From positions 1-64,000 of the forward strand of contig NZ_CP120635.1 in the NCBI RefSeq assembly GCF_021353295.2: a stretch of 64,000 bases of DNA, written 5' to 3'. The position numbers were made by a program, and so were the translations under genes. The DNA comes from Pseudodesulfovibrio thermohalotolerans. Lineage in GTDB: Bacteria; Desulfobacterota; Desulfovibrionia; Desulfovibrionales; Desulfovibrionaceae. The notes under the pieces were generated by a model, which saw nothing but the letters and a program-made list of their open reading frames with translations, did no database searches and was not told where the DNA came from. Positions 17,779 through 29,400 of the stretch are shown piece after piece (position 1 is the first letter of the stretch; each line of letters begins with the position of its first letter).

Positions 17779-18948
17779 ATGTTTCTGAAAGTGAACCGAG
17801 ATGAAATCATCGAAGGACTCCAGAAGTCGGCGAATATCATCCCGGCTAAAACCGGCGCAGCCTTCCTGAGGACCATCTGGCTCCAGTGCGAAAACGGGAA
17901 CCTGAACATCATGAGCACAGACTCGAATCTGGAGTTCATGGGATCATACCCGGCCGCCCTGGAAGGAGAGGGGTTGGCCGGTGTGCAGGGCCGCGCCTTC
18001 TATGATCTGGTGAAGCAGCTTCGATCCGATCAGGGCGAGCTGACCATCCGCACGGACGACGGCGATCAGAACGTGCTGGTGGAGCAGAAGGCCAGGAAGT
18101 ACAAGTTCCCGGTCAACGACCCGGAATGGTTCCAGAAGTTCTCCTCCTTTCCCGAGGACGGCACGGTCTACTGGTCCGGAGATTTCCTGCACGAGATCAT
18201 CGACAAGATTTCGTTCTGCATCTCCGATGAGGATTCCATGGAGGCCATTGCCTGCATCTACATGGTTCCCCGTGAGAAGGACGGCAACAAGACCGTCGAG
18301 GTCTGCGGCCTGAACGGGCACCAGTTCTCCATGCTCAACTTCGTCAACGACGATATTTACGCCATGCTTCCCGAAGAGGGCGTGCTCATCCAGAAGAAGT
18401 ACCTGGCCGAGCTGAAGAAGTGGCTGACCGCCGACGAGATAGAGTTGGCCATCTCCAACAAGCGGCTCTTCTTCCGCACCGGGGACAAGCGCGAGACCTT
18501 CACTTTGCCGCTGTCATATTATCAGTATCCGAACTACAACAACTTCCTGGCCAGGCTGAACGACGACAACGTCTCCTCTCTTGAGGTCAAGCGCCTCGAC
18601 CTGGTGGACGCCCTGTCCCGCGTGGCCCTGTTCAATACCGACTCCAACCGCTGCGCCTACTTCACCTTCGGCGAGAACGAAGTCACCGTGTCCGCGCAGG
18701 GCCAGGAGACCGGCACGGCCCGGGAGTCCATCGATGCCGTCTACACGGGCGACATGGAACGCATCGCCTTCCCCACGCGGAACCTGATCGAGATACTCAA
18801 CCACTTCAATTCCGAGACCGTGAAATTCACTCTCACCGGCACCGAGGCCCCGTGCGGCCTGACCGGCGTCGACGACAAGGATTACATAGTGATCGTCATG
18901 CCCATGATGATCCAGGAAGAGACCTACTATACCGAGGAAAACGCATAA
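17779..18948 (+). CDS. dnaN: DNA polymerase III beta sliding clamp
   Basis: The 389-residue clamp shows the three repeated clamp folds and the C-terminal PMMI end that forms part of the partner-binding pocket. AAGGAGATA precedes the ATG. It follows dnaA by 147 bp and runs directly into gyrB. Confidence 0.93.
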   Translation: MFLKVNRDEIIEGLQKSANIIPAKTGAAFLRTIWLQCENGNLNIMSTDSNLEFMGSYPAALEGEGLAGVQGRAFYDLVKQLRSDQGELTIRTDDGDQNVLVEQKARKYKFPVNDPEWFQKFSSFPEDGTVYWSGDFLHEIIDKISFCISDEDSMEAIACIYMVPREKDGNKTVEVCGLNGHQFSMLNFVNDDIYAMLPEEGVLIQKKYLAELKKWLTADEIELAISNKRLFFRTGDKRETFTLPLSYYQYPNYNNFLARLNDDNVSSLEVKRLDLVDALSRVALFNTDSNRCAYFTFGENEVTVSAQGQETGTARESIDAVYTGDMERIAFPTRNLIEILNHFNSETVKFTLTGTEAPCGLTGVDDKDYIVIVMPMMIQEETYYTEENA

Positions 18949-21342
<2,394 letters not shown>

Positions 21343-21589
21343 TCGAGATTCCGGCGGGAGCCGGGGGAGCCGGAAAAAGGCGCTTCCGGGGTCCTTCATC
21401 CGGGTCGAGGCAAACAGAGCCCACGGATTTCAATTTGCGAAAAACCAACGCCGCCGAAGGGTAGCCGGACAAACCGGCCCGGCGGCGAGACAAAAGTTTG
21501 GGAGATTCCCGGGACCCCTTGTTCAAGGAGGTCCGGGCAGCCGGAAAAATTCCGTTTTCGGGACCGGCATCCCAGGAGGCAAGTAAGGA
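21343..21589 (+). other. gyrB-gyrA intergenic spacer with inverted repeats
   Basis: The 247-bp spacer holds CCGGGACC and GGTCCGGG-type arms around 21510-21540 and a GCCGCCGAAGGGTAGCCGG module. It resembles the repeat-like material after the DUF39 gene. A strong ribosome binding site (AGGAGG) for gyrA lies at the end. No coding frame is supported. Confidence 0.5.
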
Positions 21590-24037
21590 ATGAGTGATAC
21601 CATCACCATCGAAAGCGAACTCAAGAAAAGTTATCTTGAGTATTCCCTGTCCGTCATCATCGGACGCGCCATCCCGGACGTTCGCGACGGGTTGAAGCCG
21701 GTTCACCGGCGCATCCTGTACGCCATGTACGACCTGGGCAACTACCACAACAGGGCCTACAAGAAGTCCGCCCGCGTGGTTGGTGACGTCATCGGTAAAT
21801 ACCACCCGCATGGCGACTCCGCGGTCTACGACGCCTTGGTGCGTATGGCGCAGGACTTTTCCATGCGCGACATGCTGGTTGACGGCCAGGGTAACTTCGG
21901 TTCCATCGACGGCGACTCCGCGGCCGCCATGCGTTACACCGAAGTCAGAATGGCGAAGCTCTGCTCGGAGTTCCTCGGGGACATCGAGAAGAACACTGTC
22001 GACTTCGCGCCCAACTATGACAACACCTTGCAGGAGCCGTCCGTCCTGCCCACCAAGGTGCCGAACCTGCTGTTGAACGGCACCACAGGCATCGCGGTCG
22101 GCATGGCCACGAACATCCCGCCCCACAACCTGGGCGAGTTGATCGACGGTTCCATCCATCTGCTGGATAATCCGGACTGCACCATCGAGTCCCTGATGAA
22201 GCGGGTCAAGGGCCCGGACTTCCCCACTGGCGGCACCGTGTTCGGCGGCCAGGGGTTGGTGGACGCCTACACCACGGGACGCGGCTCCATCAAGATTCGC
22301 GGCGTGATCGAGATAGAAGAGGCCCGCAAGGGACATAAGGAAGCCATTGTTATCAGGCAAATTCCCTACGCGCTCAACAAATCCACCCTGGTGGAGAAGA
22401 TCGCGGCCCTGGTCCACGAAAAGAAGATCGACGGCGTTTCCGACCTGCGCGACGAATCCGACCGCAAGGGCATTCGCATCGTCCTCGACCTCAAGCGCGG
22501 GGCCATCGCGGATATCATCATCAACTCGCTTTACAAGTACACTCCGCTCGAAAGCAGCTTCGGCATCAACATGATGGCCGTTGTCGGCAAGCGCCCGATG
22601 CTTCTGAACTTGAAGGAGGTCCTGGGCCACTTCCTGGATCACCGCCGCGAAGTCATCATCCGCCGGACCAAGTTCGATCTCGACAAGTGCGAGAAGCGCG
22701 TGCACATCCTGGAAGGCTTGCGCATCGCGCTCGACAATATCGACGAAGTGGTCAAGCTGATCCGCGCGTCCAAGTCGCCCGAAGAGGCCCGCGACGCATT
22801 GATGACCCGGTTTGAGCTGTCGGAGATTCAGGCCAGGGCCATCCTGGATATGCGTCTGCAGAAACTGACCGGATTGGAGCGCGACAAGCTGCTGGAAGAA
22901 TTGGCCGAATTGATGAAGAAGATCGAATACTTCAAGTCCATTCTGTCCAATGAGGACGTGCTCAAGGGCGTCATTCGGGACGAGCTTGTCGACATCAAGG
23001 AGAACTACGCCACCCCGCGCAAGTCCGAACTGCTCAAGGCCGATCTCGACTCCATCGACATCGAGGACCTTATCCCGGACGAGGACACGGTCATCACCCT
23101 GAGCCGCCGCGGCTACATCAAGCGCACTCCGCTGTCCAACTACACCGCCCAGAAGCGCGGCGGAAAGGGCATCGCGGGCGTGCAGACCGGCGACGGCGAC
23201 TTTATCCACACCTTCATGCTGACCACCAACCATCAGCATCTGGTGCTCTTCACCAACTTCGGCAAGATGTTCAAGATCAAGGTTCATCAGGTGCCGGAGG
23301 GGTCGCGCTACGCCAAGGGCGGCCATGTCAACAACCTCCTGCCCCTGGACAAGGACGAACAAATCGCCACTTGCCTGTCCCTGCGGGAGTTCGACGACGA
23401 CAGGTTCTTCCTGTTCGTGACCCGAAAGGGCATGATAAAGCGGTCGTCCATCGGCCTGTACGGCAACTGCCGGACCACCGGCATCCGCGCCGTGAATCTG
23501 CGCGACGGCGACCAGCTCATGACCGTGCGTGAGATCGAGCCTGATGTGGACTGCATCCTGGCCAGCCGGGACGGTTCCGCGATCCGCTTCAACATCAACG
23601 ACGCCCGTCCCATGGGGCGCGCGACCGCCGGTGTGAAGGGCATGGCGCTGCGGCCCAACGACGAAGTTGTGGCCTGCGTCGTCACCGGAGATTCCGAGCG
23701 CGACCAGATTCTGACCGTGTCCGAGGGCGGCTTCGGCAAGCGCACCTCCATCGATCAGTACCGGGTCCAGACCCGAGGCGGAAAGGGCATCCTGAACATG
23801 CGCCTGACCAACAAGACCGGCAAGGTCGTGGGCGCGCACATGGTCAACGAGTCCGACGACGTGATCCTGCTCACTTCCCAAAACAAGGTCATCCGCATGT
23901 CGGTTGGTGAAGTCAGCCAGACGCGCGGTCGCGCCACGCAGGGCGTCCGCCTGGTGCGTATGGATGCTGACAACAAGGTTGTCGGATTTGATCTTGTCAT
24001 GGATGACGACGAAGACCTGACCGAGGTCCAGGCCTAG
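21590..24037 (+). CDS. gyrA: DNA gyrase subunit A
   Basis: This 815-residue breakage-reunion subunit begins with [34 protein letters not shown]. The catalytic tyrosine is in AAMRYTE (about residue 116). The C-terminal half contains the six-bladed beta-pinwheel, including the GyrA-box-like segment [10 protein letters not shown]. It follows gyrB on the same strand. Confidence 0.97.
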   Translation: MSDTITIESELKKSYLEYSLSVIIGRAIPDVRDGLKPVHRRILYAMYDLGNYHNRAYKKSARVVGDVIGKYHPHGDSAVYDALVRMAQDFSMRDMLVDGQGNFGSIDGDSAAAMRYTEVRMAKLCSEFLGDIEKNTVDFAPNYDNTLQEPSVLPTKVPNLLLNGTTGIAVGMATNIPPHNLGELIDGSIHLLDNPDCTIESLMKRVKGPDFPTGGTVFGGQGLVDAYTTGRGSIKIRGVIEIEEARKGHKEAIVIRQIPYALNKSTLVEKIAALVHEKKIDGVSDLRDESDRKGIRIVLDLKRGAIADIIINSLYKYTPLESSFGINMMAVVGKRPMLLNLKEVLGHFLDHRREVIIRRTKFDLDKCEKRVHILEGLRIALDNIDEVVKLIRASKSPEEARDALMTRFELSEIQARAILDMRLQKLTGLERDKLLEELAELMKKIEYFKSILSNEDVLKGVIRDELVDIKENYATPRKSELLKADLDSIDIEDLIPDEDTVITLSRRGYIKRTPLSNYTAQKRGGKGIAGVQTGDGDFIHTFMLTTNHQHLVLFTNFGKMFKIKVHQVPEGSRYAKGGHVNNLLPLDKDEQIATCLSLREFDDDRFFLFVTRKGMIKRSSIGLYGNCRTTGIRAVNLRDGDQLMTVREIEPDVDCILASRDGSAIRFNINDARPMGRATAGVKGMALRPNDEVVACVVTGDSERDQILTVSEGGFGKRTSIDQYRVQTRGGKGILNMRLTNKTGKVVGAHMVNESDDVILLTSQNKVIRMSVGEVSQTRGRATQGVRLVRMDADNKVVGFDLVMDDDEDLTEVQA

Positions 24038-24043
24038 AGGGCT

Positions 24044-24868
24044 ATGCGAACCATACTCGTGTTGATATTGCTGGCCGCGGCGGCGTTTGCCGCCGCGGCC
24101 TGCTCTTCGTCCACCTCGCCCGGCAGGGAGGACATCGAGCGGGCGCGCGAATCCTATTCCAAGGGGTTTTACCTTGAAGCGGAAAAGGATTTCGAGCGCT
24201 ATCTCCAGGTGGAGCCGCAAGGACGGTTCCGCAAGGAGGCGTGGAACAGGCTGGCCGAGATAGCCGTGTCCATCAAGGGCGACTATGACCGTGCCGTGGT
24301 CCTGCTCGAAGCCATGTATCTGGAGCTGGGCAGCGACCCGGACACAGCCTGGAATATCCTGTTTCAGTTGGGCGAGGCGTATTCCGAGCTTGGCAATACG
24401 CCGAGGGCATTGGAATCCTTCGAGAAATGTCTGACACATGCCCAGGGAAATCCAGATCACATCTACAGGACCCAACTGCGCATGGCGCGGCTGTACAGGT
24501 CCATGGGCAGCTATGACCTGGTGGCCGCCACCCTGGAAAATTGCGCCGATTCGGCGGCGGACGACCAGGCCAAGGCCAAGTGCTTGTATGAACTGGCTCA
24601 GAGCTACACCTTCATTTCCAGTTGGTCCCAGGCGTCCAAAACCCTGGACGCGTTGCTCAAGCTCAAAAACATCTCCGCCGAGACGCGGGCCCTGGCTGTT
24701 TTCCTCAAAGCGGATATTGCCGAGAACGATCGGGATTACGCCAAGGCCAGGAAACTGCTCGAATCCATTCTGGACACCTATCCCAACCCCAAGGTGGTGG
24801 AGACCCGGCTGGCACATCTGCCGATTGTGGAACCGGAGCCGCTGCCTCTGTTGCCGCCCCGGCAGTAA
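24044..24868 (+). CDS. TPR-repeat lipoprotein
   Basis: This 274-residue protein has a signal peptide with lipobox AAAC, placing it in a membrane of the envelope. Several tetratricopeptide-like repeats follow (for example the segments around ESYSKGFYLEAEKDFERYL and LGNTPRALESFEKCL), suggesting a scaffold role. It starts six bases after the gyrA stop codon and may be co-transcribed with it. No specific function can be assigned. Confidence 0.8.
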   Translation: MRTILVLILLAAAAFAAAACSSSTSPGREDIERARESYSKGFYLEAEKDFERYLQVEPQGRFRKEAWNRLAEIAVSIKGDYDRAVVLLEAMYLELGSDPDTAWNILFQLGEAYSELGNTPRALESFEKCLTHAQGNPDHIYRTQLRMARLYRSMGSYDLVAATLENCADSAADDQAKAKCLYELAQSYTFISSWSQASKTLDALLKLKNISAETRALAVFLKADIAENDRDYAKARKLLESILDTYPNPKVVETRLAHLPIVEPEPLPLLPPRQ

Positions 24869-24939
24869 GCCGGTTCACAGGGTCAGGTGATTTGGTGTAT
24901 CACGATGACGGCGTCCCGCTGAACATTCGAGAGTGACCC

Positions 24940-26049
24940 GTGAAGATCGCCCTGTGCACCCCGTTCAAACCCATGGACAACGCGTCGGTTTCCGGCGACG
25001 TGACCATCGCCCGCGACCTGCGCGATACGCTGGAGGGCCTGGGGGACGAGGTGGTGGCGGTGCCGTTCTTCTCCGCCAAGGAGATATGGAAGCATCCTTC
25101 CCGGTGGTTTGGCACATATCGGGCCCTGGGTCGTATGACCGAGGCCGCCCGGGGGTGCGCGGCATGGCTGACCTACGGCACCTATTACAAGGTGCCGGAC
25201 GTGTTCGGCCCGTCCTGCGCGGCCAGGCTGGGCATTCCCTATGCCATTTTTCAGGCGAGCTACGCCGCGAATCGGGGCCGGAAAGCGGCCACCTGGCCGG
25301 GATACCGGCTGAACAGGCGGGCCATGCTTCGGGCCAATCATATCTTTTGCAATCGTTTCAATGACCTGAAAGGATGCTCCCGGTTGCTGCCGCCTGAACG
25401 GTACACCCATGTCAGGCCCGGCCTGCCCGAGGGGCTGCCCGTCCGCGACGATGTTGCCGGAGCCGTGTTGCGCCGGGAGTGGGGCGCGGAAACGGCCCGT
25501 GTGGTGGTCACGGCGGCCATGATGCGCGCCGGGGTCAAGGCCGAGGGTGTGCGATGGGTTTTCCGGGCCTGCGCGGACCTCGTGCGACAGGGCAGGGATA
25601 TAGTCCTCGCCGTGGCCGGAGACGGCCCGCGCAGAATGGAACTGGAAGCCGAGGCAAAGGCCCTGCTTGGGGAGCGGGTGCGCTTTGTAGGCCTGGTGGA
25701 CCGCGAACGGCTTGGCGGCTTTTTCGCGGCCGGAGACTTGTTCGCCTTTCCGGGGCTCAAGGAGAGCGTGGGCATGGTCTATCTGGAGGCTCAGCAGTGC
25801 GGCCTGCCCGTGGTCGCCACGGACGACGAGGGCGCGCCTCATGTGGTCGCCCACGGTCGAACCGGGATCATTACCCCTGCGGATATCGAACATTTCACCC
25901 GGGGCGTGGACGAACTGGTGCGCGGTCCGGAACGGTGCGCGGCGCTGGCCGCCAACGCGCCTCTATACGTAAGCGAAGAACACAACGCGCGGCGCAATTA
26001 CGGCCAGGTGGCCGAGATTCTGCGCCGGTTGGCCGAAGCGAGGGCCTGA
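24940..26049 (+). CDS. Glycosyltransferase, GT4/GT-B family
   Basis: The 369-residue protein has the two-Rossmann GT-B outline. The C-terminal half has GDGPRRMELEAEAK and the FPGLKESVGMVYLEAQQCGLPVV segment with the EX7E-type pair typical of retaining GT4 enzymes. The GTG start opens three genes on the plus strand (transferase, phosphatase, second transferase), probably for a surface glycan. Donor and acceptor are unknown. Confidence 0.85.
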   Translation: MKIALCTPFKPMDNASVSGDVTIARDLRDTLEGLGDEVVAVPFFSAKEIWKHPSRWFGTYRALGRMTEAARGCAAWLTYGTYYKVPDVFGPSCAARLGIPYAIFQASYAANRGRKAATWPGYRLNRRAMLRANHIFCNRFNDLKGCSRLLPPERYTHVRPGLPEGLPVRDDVAGAVLRREWGAETARVVVTAAMMRAGVKAEGVRWVFRACADLVRQGRDIVLAVAGDGPRRMELEAEAKALLGERVRFVGLVDRERLGGFFAAGDLFAFPGLKESVGMVYLEAQQCGLPVVATDDEGAPHVVAHGRTGIITPADIEHFTRGVDELVRGPERCAALAANAPLYVSEEHNARRNYGQVAEILRRLAEARA

Positions 26050-26054
26050 ACGAC

Positions 26055-26648
26055 ATGACCACCTATTTCTGTATGCGCCACGGGATGACCGAATGGAACC
26101 GCGAGCGTCGCATTCAGGGCAACACCGACGTCCCTCTTTGCGACGAAGGACGCGCAATGGCCCGCAACTGGGCTGAATCGCTCGGCGGCGGGGGACTGGA
26201 CTGCATCTTGACCAGCTCTCTGTCCAGGGCGAGGGAAACGGCGGATCTCATCAACGAGACCCTGGGCGTGCCGGTGTTCGAGGACAAACGCCTCGGTGAA
26301 CAGGACTGGGGCCGGTGGACCGGCCTGACCAAGGACGAGTTGAAGGAGATGCGCAAGGAGGTTCGCAGGCAGGAATACCAGGGATTCGGTTTCCGGCCCG
26401 ATGGCGGGGAGAGCCGCGACGAAGTCCTGTTCCGCGCATGTGACGCGCTCATCGAATTCTCCGAAGAGCATTCCGGCGAGTCCGTGTTGGTCGTCACCCA
26501 TAACGGGGTGCTCAAATGCCTGGCCCACGCCCTGTCCGGCTCGGATTTCATGCCCGACGACACTGTGGAATACCTGCCGTACCGCCTGCACCGCATCGAA
26601 TGCGTCGAAAACGAACTCGCCCTGGGCGAACTGAATATGGAGCTGTAA
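26055..26648 (+). CDS. Histidine phosphatase family protein
   Basis: This 197-residue enzyme belongs to the phosphoglycerate-mutase-like superfamily. R8-H9-G10 contains the catalytic histidine, TSSLSRARETA gives the second arginine, and VTHNG holds the second histidine. Family members with this outline act on small phosphates such as ribazole phosphate or sugar phosphates; the substrate is undecided. The ATG lies five bases after the preceding gene, and its stop overlaps the next start (TAATG). Confidence 0.87.
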   Translation: MTTYFCMRHGMTEWNRERRIQGNTDVPLCDEGRAMARNWAESLGGGGLDCILTSSLSRARETADLINETLGVPVFEDKRLGEQDWGRWTGLTKDELKEMRKEVRRQEYQGFGFRPDGGESRDEVLFRACDALIEFSEEHSGESVLVVTHNGVLKCLAHALSGSDFMPDDTVEYLPYRLHRIECVENELALGELNMEL

Positions 26649-27791
26649 TGCGCATCGTCTTCTACTGCCAGCACGTGCTCGGCGTCGGCCACATGTTCCG
26701 CTCTCTGGAAATCGTCAAGGCCCTGAAGGACCACGAGGTCATCCTGGTTACGGGCGGGGCCGAGGTGGATTTCGATCCGCCCGCCAATATGACGCGGGTC
26801 CAACTGCCCGGCCTGATGATGGACGCCAAGTTCACCCGGTTCATCCCTCTGGAGGAGGGCGCGGAAGTGGACGAGGTCCTGGGCCGCAGGCTGCGGTTGT
26901 TCAAGGAAATCATGGCCGAGCAGCAGCCCGACATTTTCATGGTCGAGCTCTTTCCCTTCGGCCGCAAAAAATTCCGTTTCGAGCTGCTGCCCATCCTCAA
27001 GAAGGTCAGGAAGGGCGAGTACGGCAAGTGCCGGTCGGTCTGCTCCGTGCGGGACATCCTGGTGGAAAAGAACGACATGAAGCGGCAGGTGGAGCGCGTC
27101 CACGGCTATCTCAATCCCAATTTCGACCACGTTCTTGTGCACTCCGACCCCAACGACGTTTCCCGGAGTGGACGGCATCGTTCCCGAAGTCCATTACACC
27201 GGCTATGTGGCCCGCAAGCCCGATCCGGCCGAGACCGAACGGCTGGCCGCGGAACTTGATCTCGGCGACACGCCTCTGGTGGTGGTTTCCGTGGGCGGCG
27301 GGCACATCGGCCGCGACCTGCTGCGCGGGGCCATGGCCGCTTCGCCCATTTTGCAGCAAATCCACCCGCATCGTCTGGCCGTGTTCACCGGCCCGTACGT
27401 GGAGGAAGACGAGTTCGCACGTCTTCAGGCTCAGACCGAGGCGTTCCCGCACATCACCGTGAAGCGGTTCACCAAGCGATTCCTGGCCTATCTCGACCTG
27501 GCACGGCTGTCCGTTTCCCTCGGCGGCTACAACACGACCATGAACCTGCTGGCCACCAATACCTTTGGGCTCATGTACCCCTTTCTTCAGAACCGGGAAC
27601 AGAACATGCGTGCCCGGCGCATCGAGGAAAAGGGCGGCCTCAAGGTCATCACCGAGGATGATCTCGGCGCCGAACGGTTGGCTGCGCTCATGCGCGAGGG
27701 GCTGGACCGCACAGCCGCGCCGCTCAACCTCAACCTTGACGGTGCCGACAACTCGGCCCGCATCCTGGAAGGGGTGCACGCGGCCATGTAG
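26648..27791 (+). pseudogene. Glycosyltransferase (MurG/MJ1255-like) with a frameshift
   Basis: Residues encoded from 26648 give the N-terminal half of a GT-B transferase (GVGHMFRSLEIVKAL to NPNFDHVLVHSDPN). The frame then runs on into low-quality sequence, ending at 27259. The continuing C-terminal half (FPGVDGIVPEVHYTGYV, SVGGGHIGRDLL, SLGGYNTTMNLLAT) is read in the +1 frame from about 27150 to 27791. The break is near 27145-27165, and comparison of the two frames suggests a few residues are missing. It is either a disrupted gene or a sequencing error. Reading through gives a protein of about 380 residues. Confidence 0.8.
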
Positions 27792-27866
27792 CTTTCCGCC
27801 CGGTTCAATTTCCCCTCGCCAGAAAACTCGGGCAGGGGTACCATGCCGGCAAGCAAAGGAGACTAC

Positions 27867-28631
27867 ATGCTGCTCAAGGATAAAAAGGCTCTCATTTTCG
27901 GCGTGGTCAACGACCGCTCCATCGCCTACGGCATCGCCAGGCAATTGAAGGAACACGGCGCGCGCCTCGCCTTCAGCTACGCCGCAGACCCCATTGAACG
28001 CCGACTGGCCCCCATCTGCGAGGAGCTGGGCGGTGAGTTCATGTATAAATGCGACGTCACCTCGGATGAGGAGATCGCCTCCGGCGCGGACCTCGTTCGC
28101 GAAAAGTGGGGCGGCGTGGATATTCTCGTTCACTCCATCGCCTACGCCAACCGCGAAGACCTCAAGGGACGGTTCATCGACACCAGCCGCGAGGGCTACA
28201 AGGTCGCCCTGGACGTGTCCTCCTATTCCCTGGTCGCCCTGTGCCGCGCCTTCGAGCCGCTCTTTCCCGTAGGCGGGTCGGTCCTGACCATGAGCTACTA
28301 CGGCTCGGGCAAGGTGGTGGCCAATTACAACGCCATGGGCGTCGCCAAGGCCGCCCTGGAAGCCTGTGTGCGCTACCTTGCCGTGGACCTGGGCGAAAAA
28401 GGAGTGCGCATCAACGCCATCTCGGCCGGGCCGGTCAAAACCATGGCCGCCTCGGGCATCTCGGGCTTCAAGTCCATTCTCGGACGCATTGAGGAAAAAG
28501 CTCCCCTGCACCGAAACATCTCCATCGAAGACGTGGGCAAATGCGCCCTCTACCTCGCCTCCGATCTTTCCTCCGGCACCACCGGCGACGTCGTCTTCGT
28601 GGATTCGGGCTACAACATCATGGGCGTGTAG
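27867..28631 (+). CDS. fabI: Enoyl-[acyl-carrier-protein] reductase (NADH), FabI
   Basis: This 254-residue short-chain reductase performs the last step of fatty acid elongation. The FabI form of the NAD motif (GVVNDRSIAYGIA) and the active-site pair in YNAMGVAKAALE (Tyr-x6-Lys) are present. The C-terminus is DVVFVDSGYNIMGV. I prefer the ATG at 27867 because AAAGGAGA lies just upstream; the frame extends eight codons further. Confidence 0.95.
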   Translation: MLLKDKKALIFGVVNDRSIAYGIARQLKEHGARLAFSYAADPIERRLAPICEELGGEFMYKCDVTSDEEIASGADLVREKWGGVDILVHSIAYANREDLKGRFIDTSREGYKVALDVSSYSLVALCRAFEPLFPVGGSVLTMSYYGSGKVVANYNAMGVAKAALEACVRYLAVDLGEKGVRINAISAGPVKTMAASGISGFKSILGRIEEKAPLHRNISIEDVGKCALYLASDLSSGTTGDVVFVDSGYNIMGV

Positions 28632-28907
28632 CACCCTCAGCGGGTAGGCGCATCCGTCCGGTATCGCCGATAGCTCAAATAGACTTCCAACGATACGGCA
28701 GGCCAGACCGGGCTGCCAATATTGTATGTAATGGACGCGCTGTTCGATGTGCTCGAACGGCGCGTCCATTTTTTTTATCGCCCAAAAAGAATTTTCATTT
28801 TTTGCATCATAGTCCGCGTTGGAGTCATTTTATGGAAGTTGCTGTTTGTAAAAAATACAAATTAAAACAAAATGATATACGTTAAAAATGAGGTAAAAAC
28901 AAACAAG
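28632..28907 (+). other. Intergenic stretch before the catabolic cluster
   Basis: After fabI the sequence holds a terminator and then a strongly AT-rich stretch leading to the operators and promoter of the aldehyde oxidoreductase cluster, listed separately. I see no gene. Confidence 0.55.
28731..28776 (+). terminator. Rho-independent terminator after fabI
   Basis: Arms ATGGACGCGC and GCGCGTCCAT, with an inner GTTCGA/TCGAAC helix, are followed by seven to eight T residues. Confidence 0.92.
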
Positions 28908-28923
28908 GTTCAATATAATAAAC
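28908..28923. promoter_or_regulatory. Upstream operator-like copy
   Basis: GTTCAATATAATAAAC matches 14 of 16 positions of the reverse complement of the palindrome at 28974. It lies upstream of the predicted -35 element. The regulator could be the IclR-family protein encoded inside the cluster; this is inference. Confidence 0.45.
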
Positions 28924-28937
28924 TTTCGTTCAACCTC

Positions 28938-28965
28938 TTGAATGGGGCCTTTAATTTGATAGAAT
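28938..28965 (+). promoter_or_regulatory. Predicted sigma-70 promoter of the aldehyde oxidoreductase cluster
   Basis: TTGAAT, a 16-base spacer and TAGAAT lie 47 bp before the ferredoxin gene and between two operator-like repeats. Confidence 0.55.
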
Positions 28966-28973
28966 GAATTTTA

Positions 28974-28989
28974 GTTCAGTATATTGAAC
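28974..28989. promoter_or_regulatory. Operator-like palindrome at the predicted start of transcription
   Basis: GTTCAGTATATTGAAC is a 16-bp palindrome with one mismatched pair. It begins about nine bases after the predicted -10 element, where a bound protein would block transcription. A related copy lies 66 bp upstream. Confidence 0.55.
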
Positions 28990-29011
28990 AGATATTCAGA
29001 GAGAAGGAACC

Positions 29012-29398
29012 ATGATCAAAACACGGAAAACGGAATGCACCAACTGTCGGCTCTGCATGCTGGCATGTACGGCGGCTCATGAGTCCGGCCTGCACAGTTC
29101 TAAATTTTCGCGCATACACATCGAGGACGCCTGGCCCGAAATCGGGGCCATTCATGTCTGCGTGAGTTGCGCCAAGCAATTCTGCGTTGAAGCCTGTCCC
29201 GAAAAGGCTTTGTCCTGGGATGGACACGTGGTGCTGGACAAGGACAAATGCACCCGCTGCGGCGTCTGTTCCGAAGCCTGTCCCTTCGGCGGCGTCCGCA
29301 AGCATCCGGTGAGCGGTTACCCCCTGGTATGCGATACGTGCAATGGTCGTTATTTATGCATCAAAGCCTGCCCCGCAGGGGCCATTTCGAGGAGATAG
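29012..29398 (+). CDS. Four-cluster ferredoxin partner of the aldehyde oxidoreductase
   Basis: The 128-residue protein has four cysteine clusters (CTNCRLCMLAC, CVSCAKQFCVEACP, CTRCGVCSEACP, CDTCNGRYLCIKACP) arranged as in electron-transfer subunits such as those of formate or DMSO enzymes, so it can hold up to four [4Fe-4S] centres. It lies two bases before the aldehyde oxidoreductase start and presumably takes electrons from it. AAGGAACC precedes the ATG. Confidence 0.9.
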   Translation: MIKTRKTECTNCRLCMLACTAAHESGLHSSKFSRIHIEDAWPEIGAIHVCVSCAKQFCVEACPEKALSWDGHVVLDKDKCTRCGVCSEACPFGGVRKHPVSGYPLVCDTCNGRYLCIKACPAGAISRR

Positions 29399-29400
29399 CC

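Noticed and set aside
27135..27180. Programmed frameshift in the second glycosyltransferase
   Set aside because: I see no slippery heptamer, stop codon at the shift site or stimulating structure, and residues seem missing, so mutation or sequencing error is more likely.
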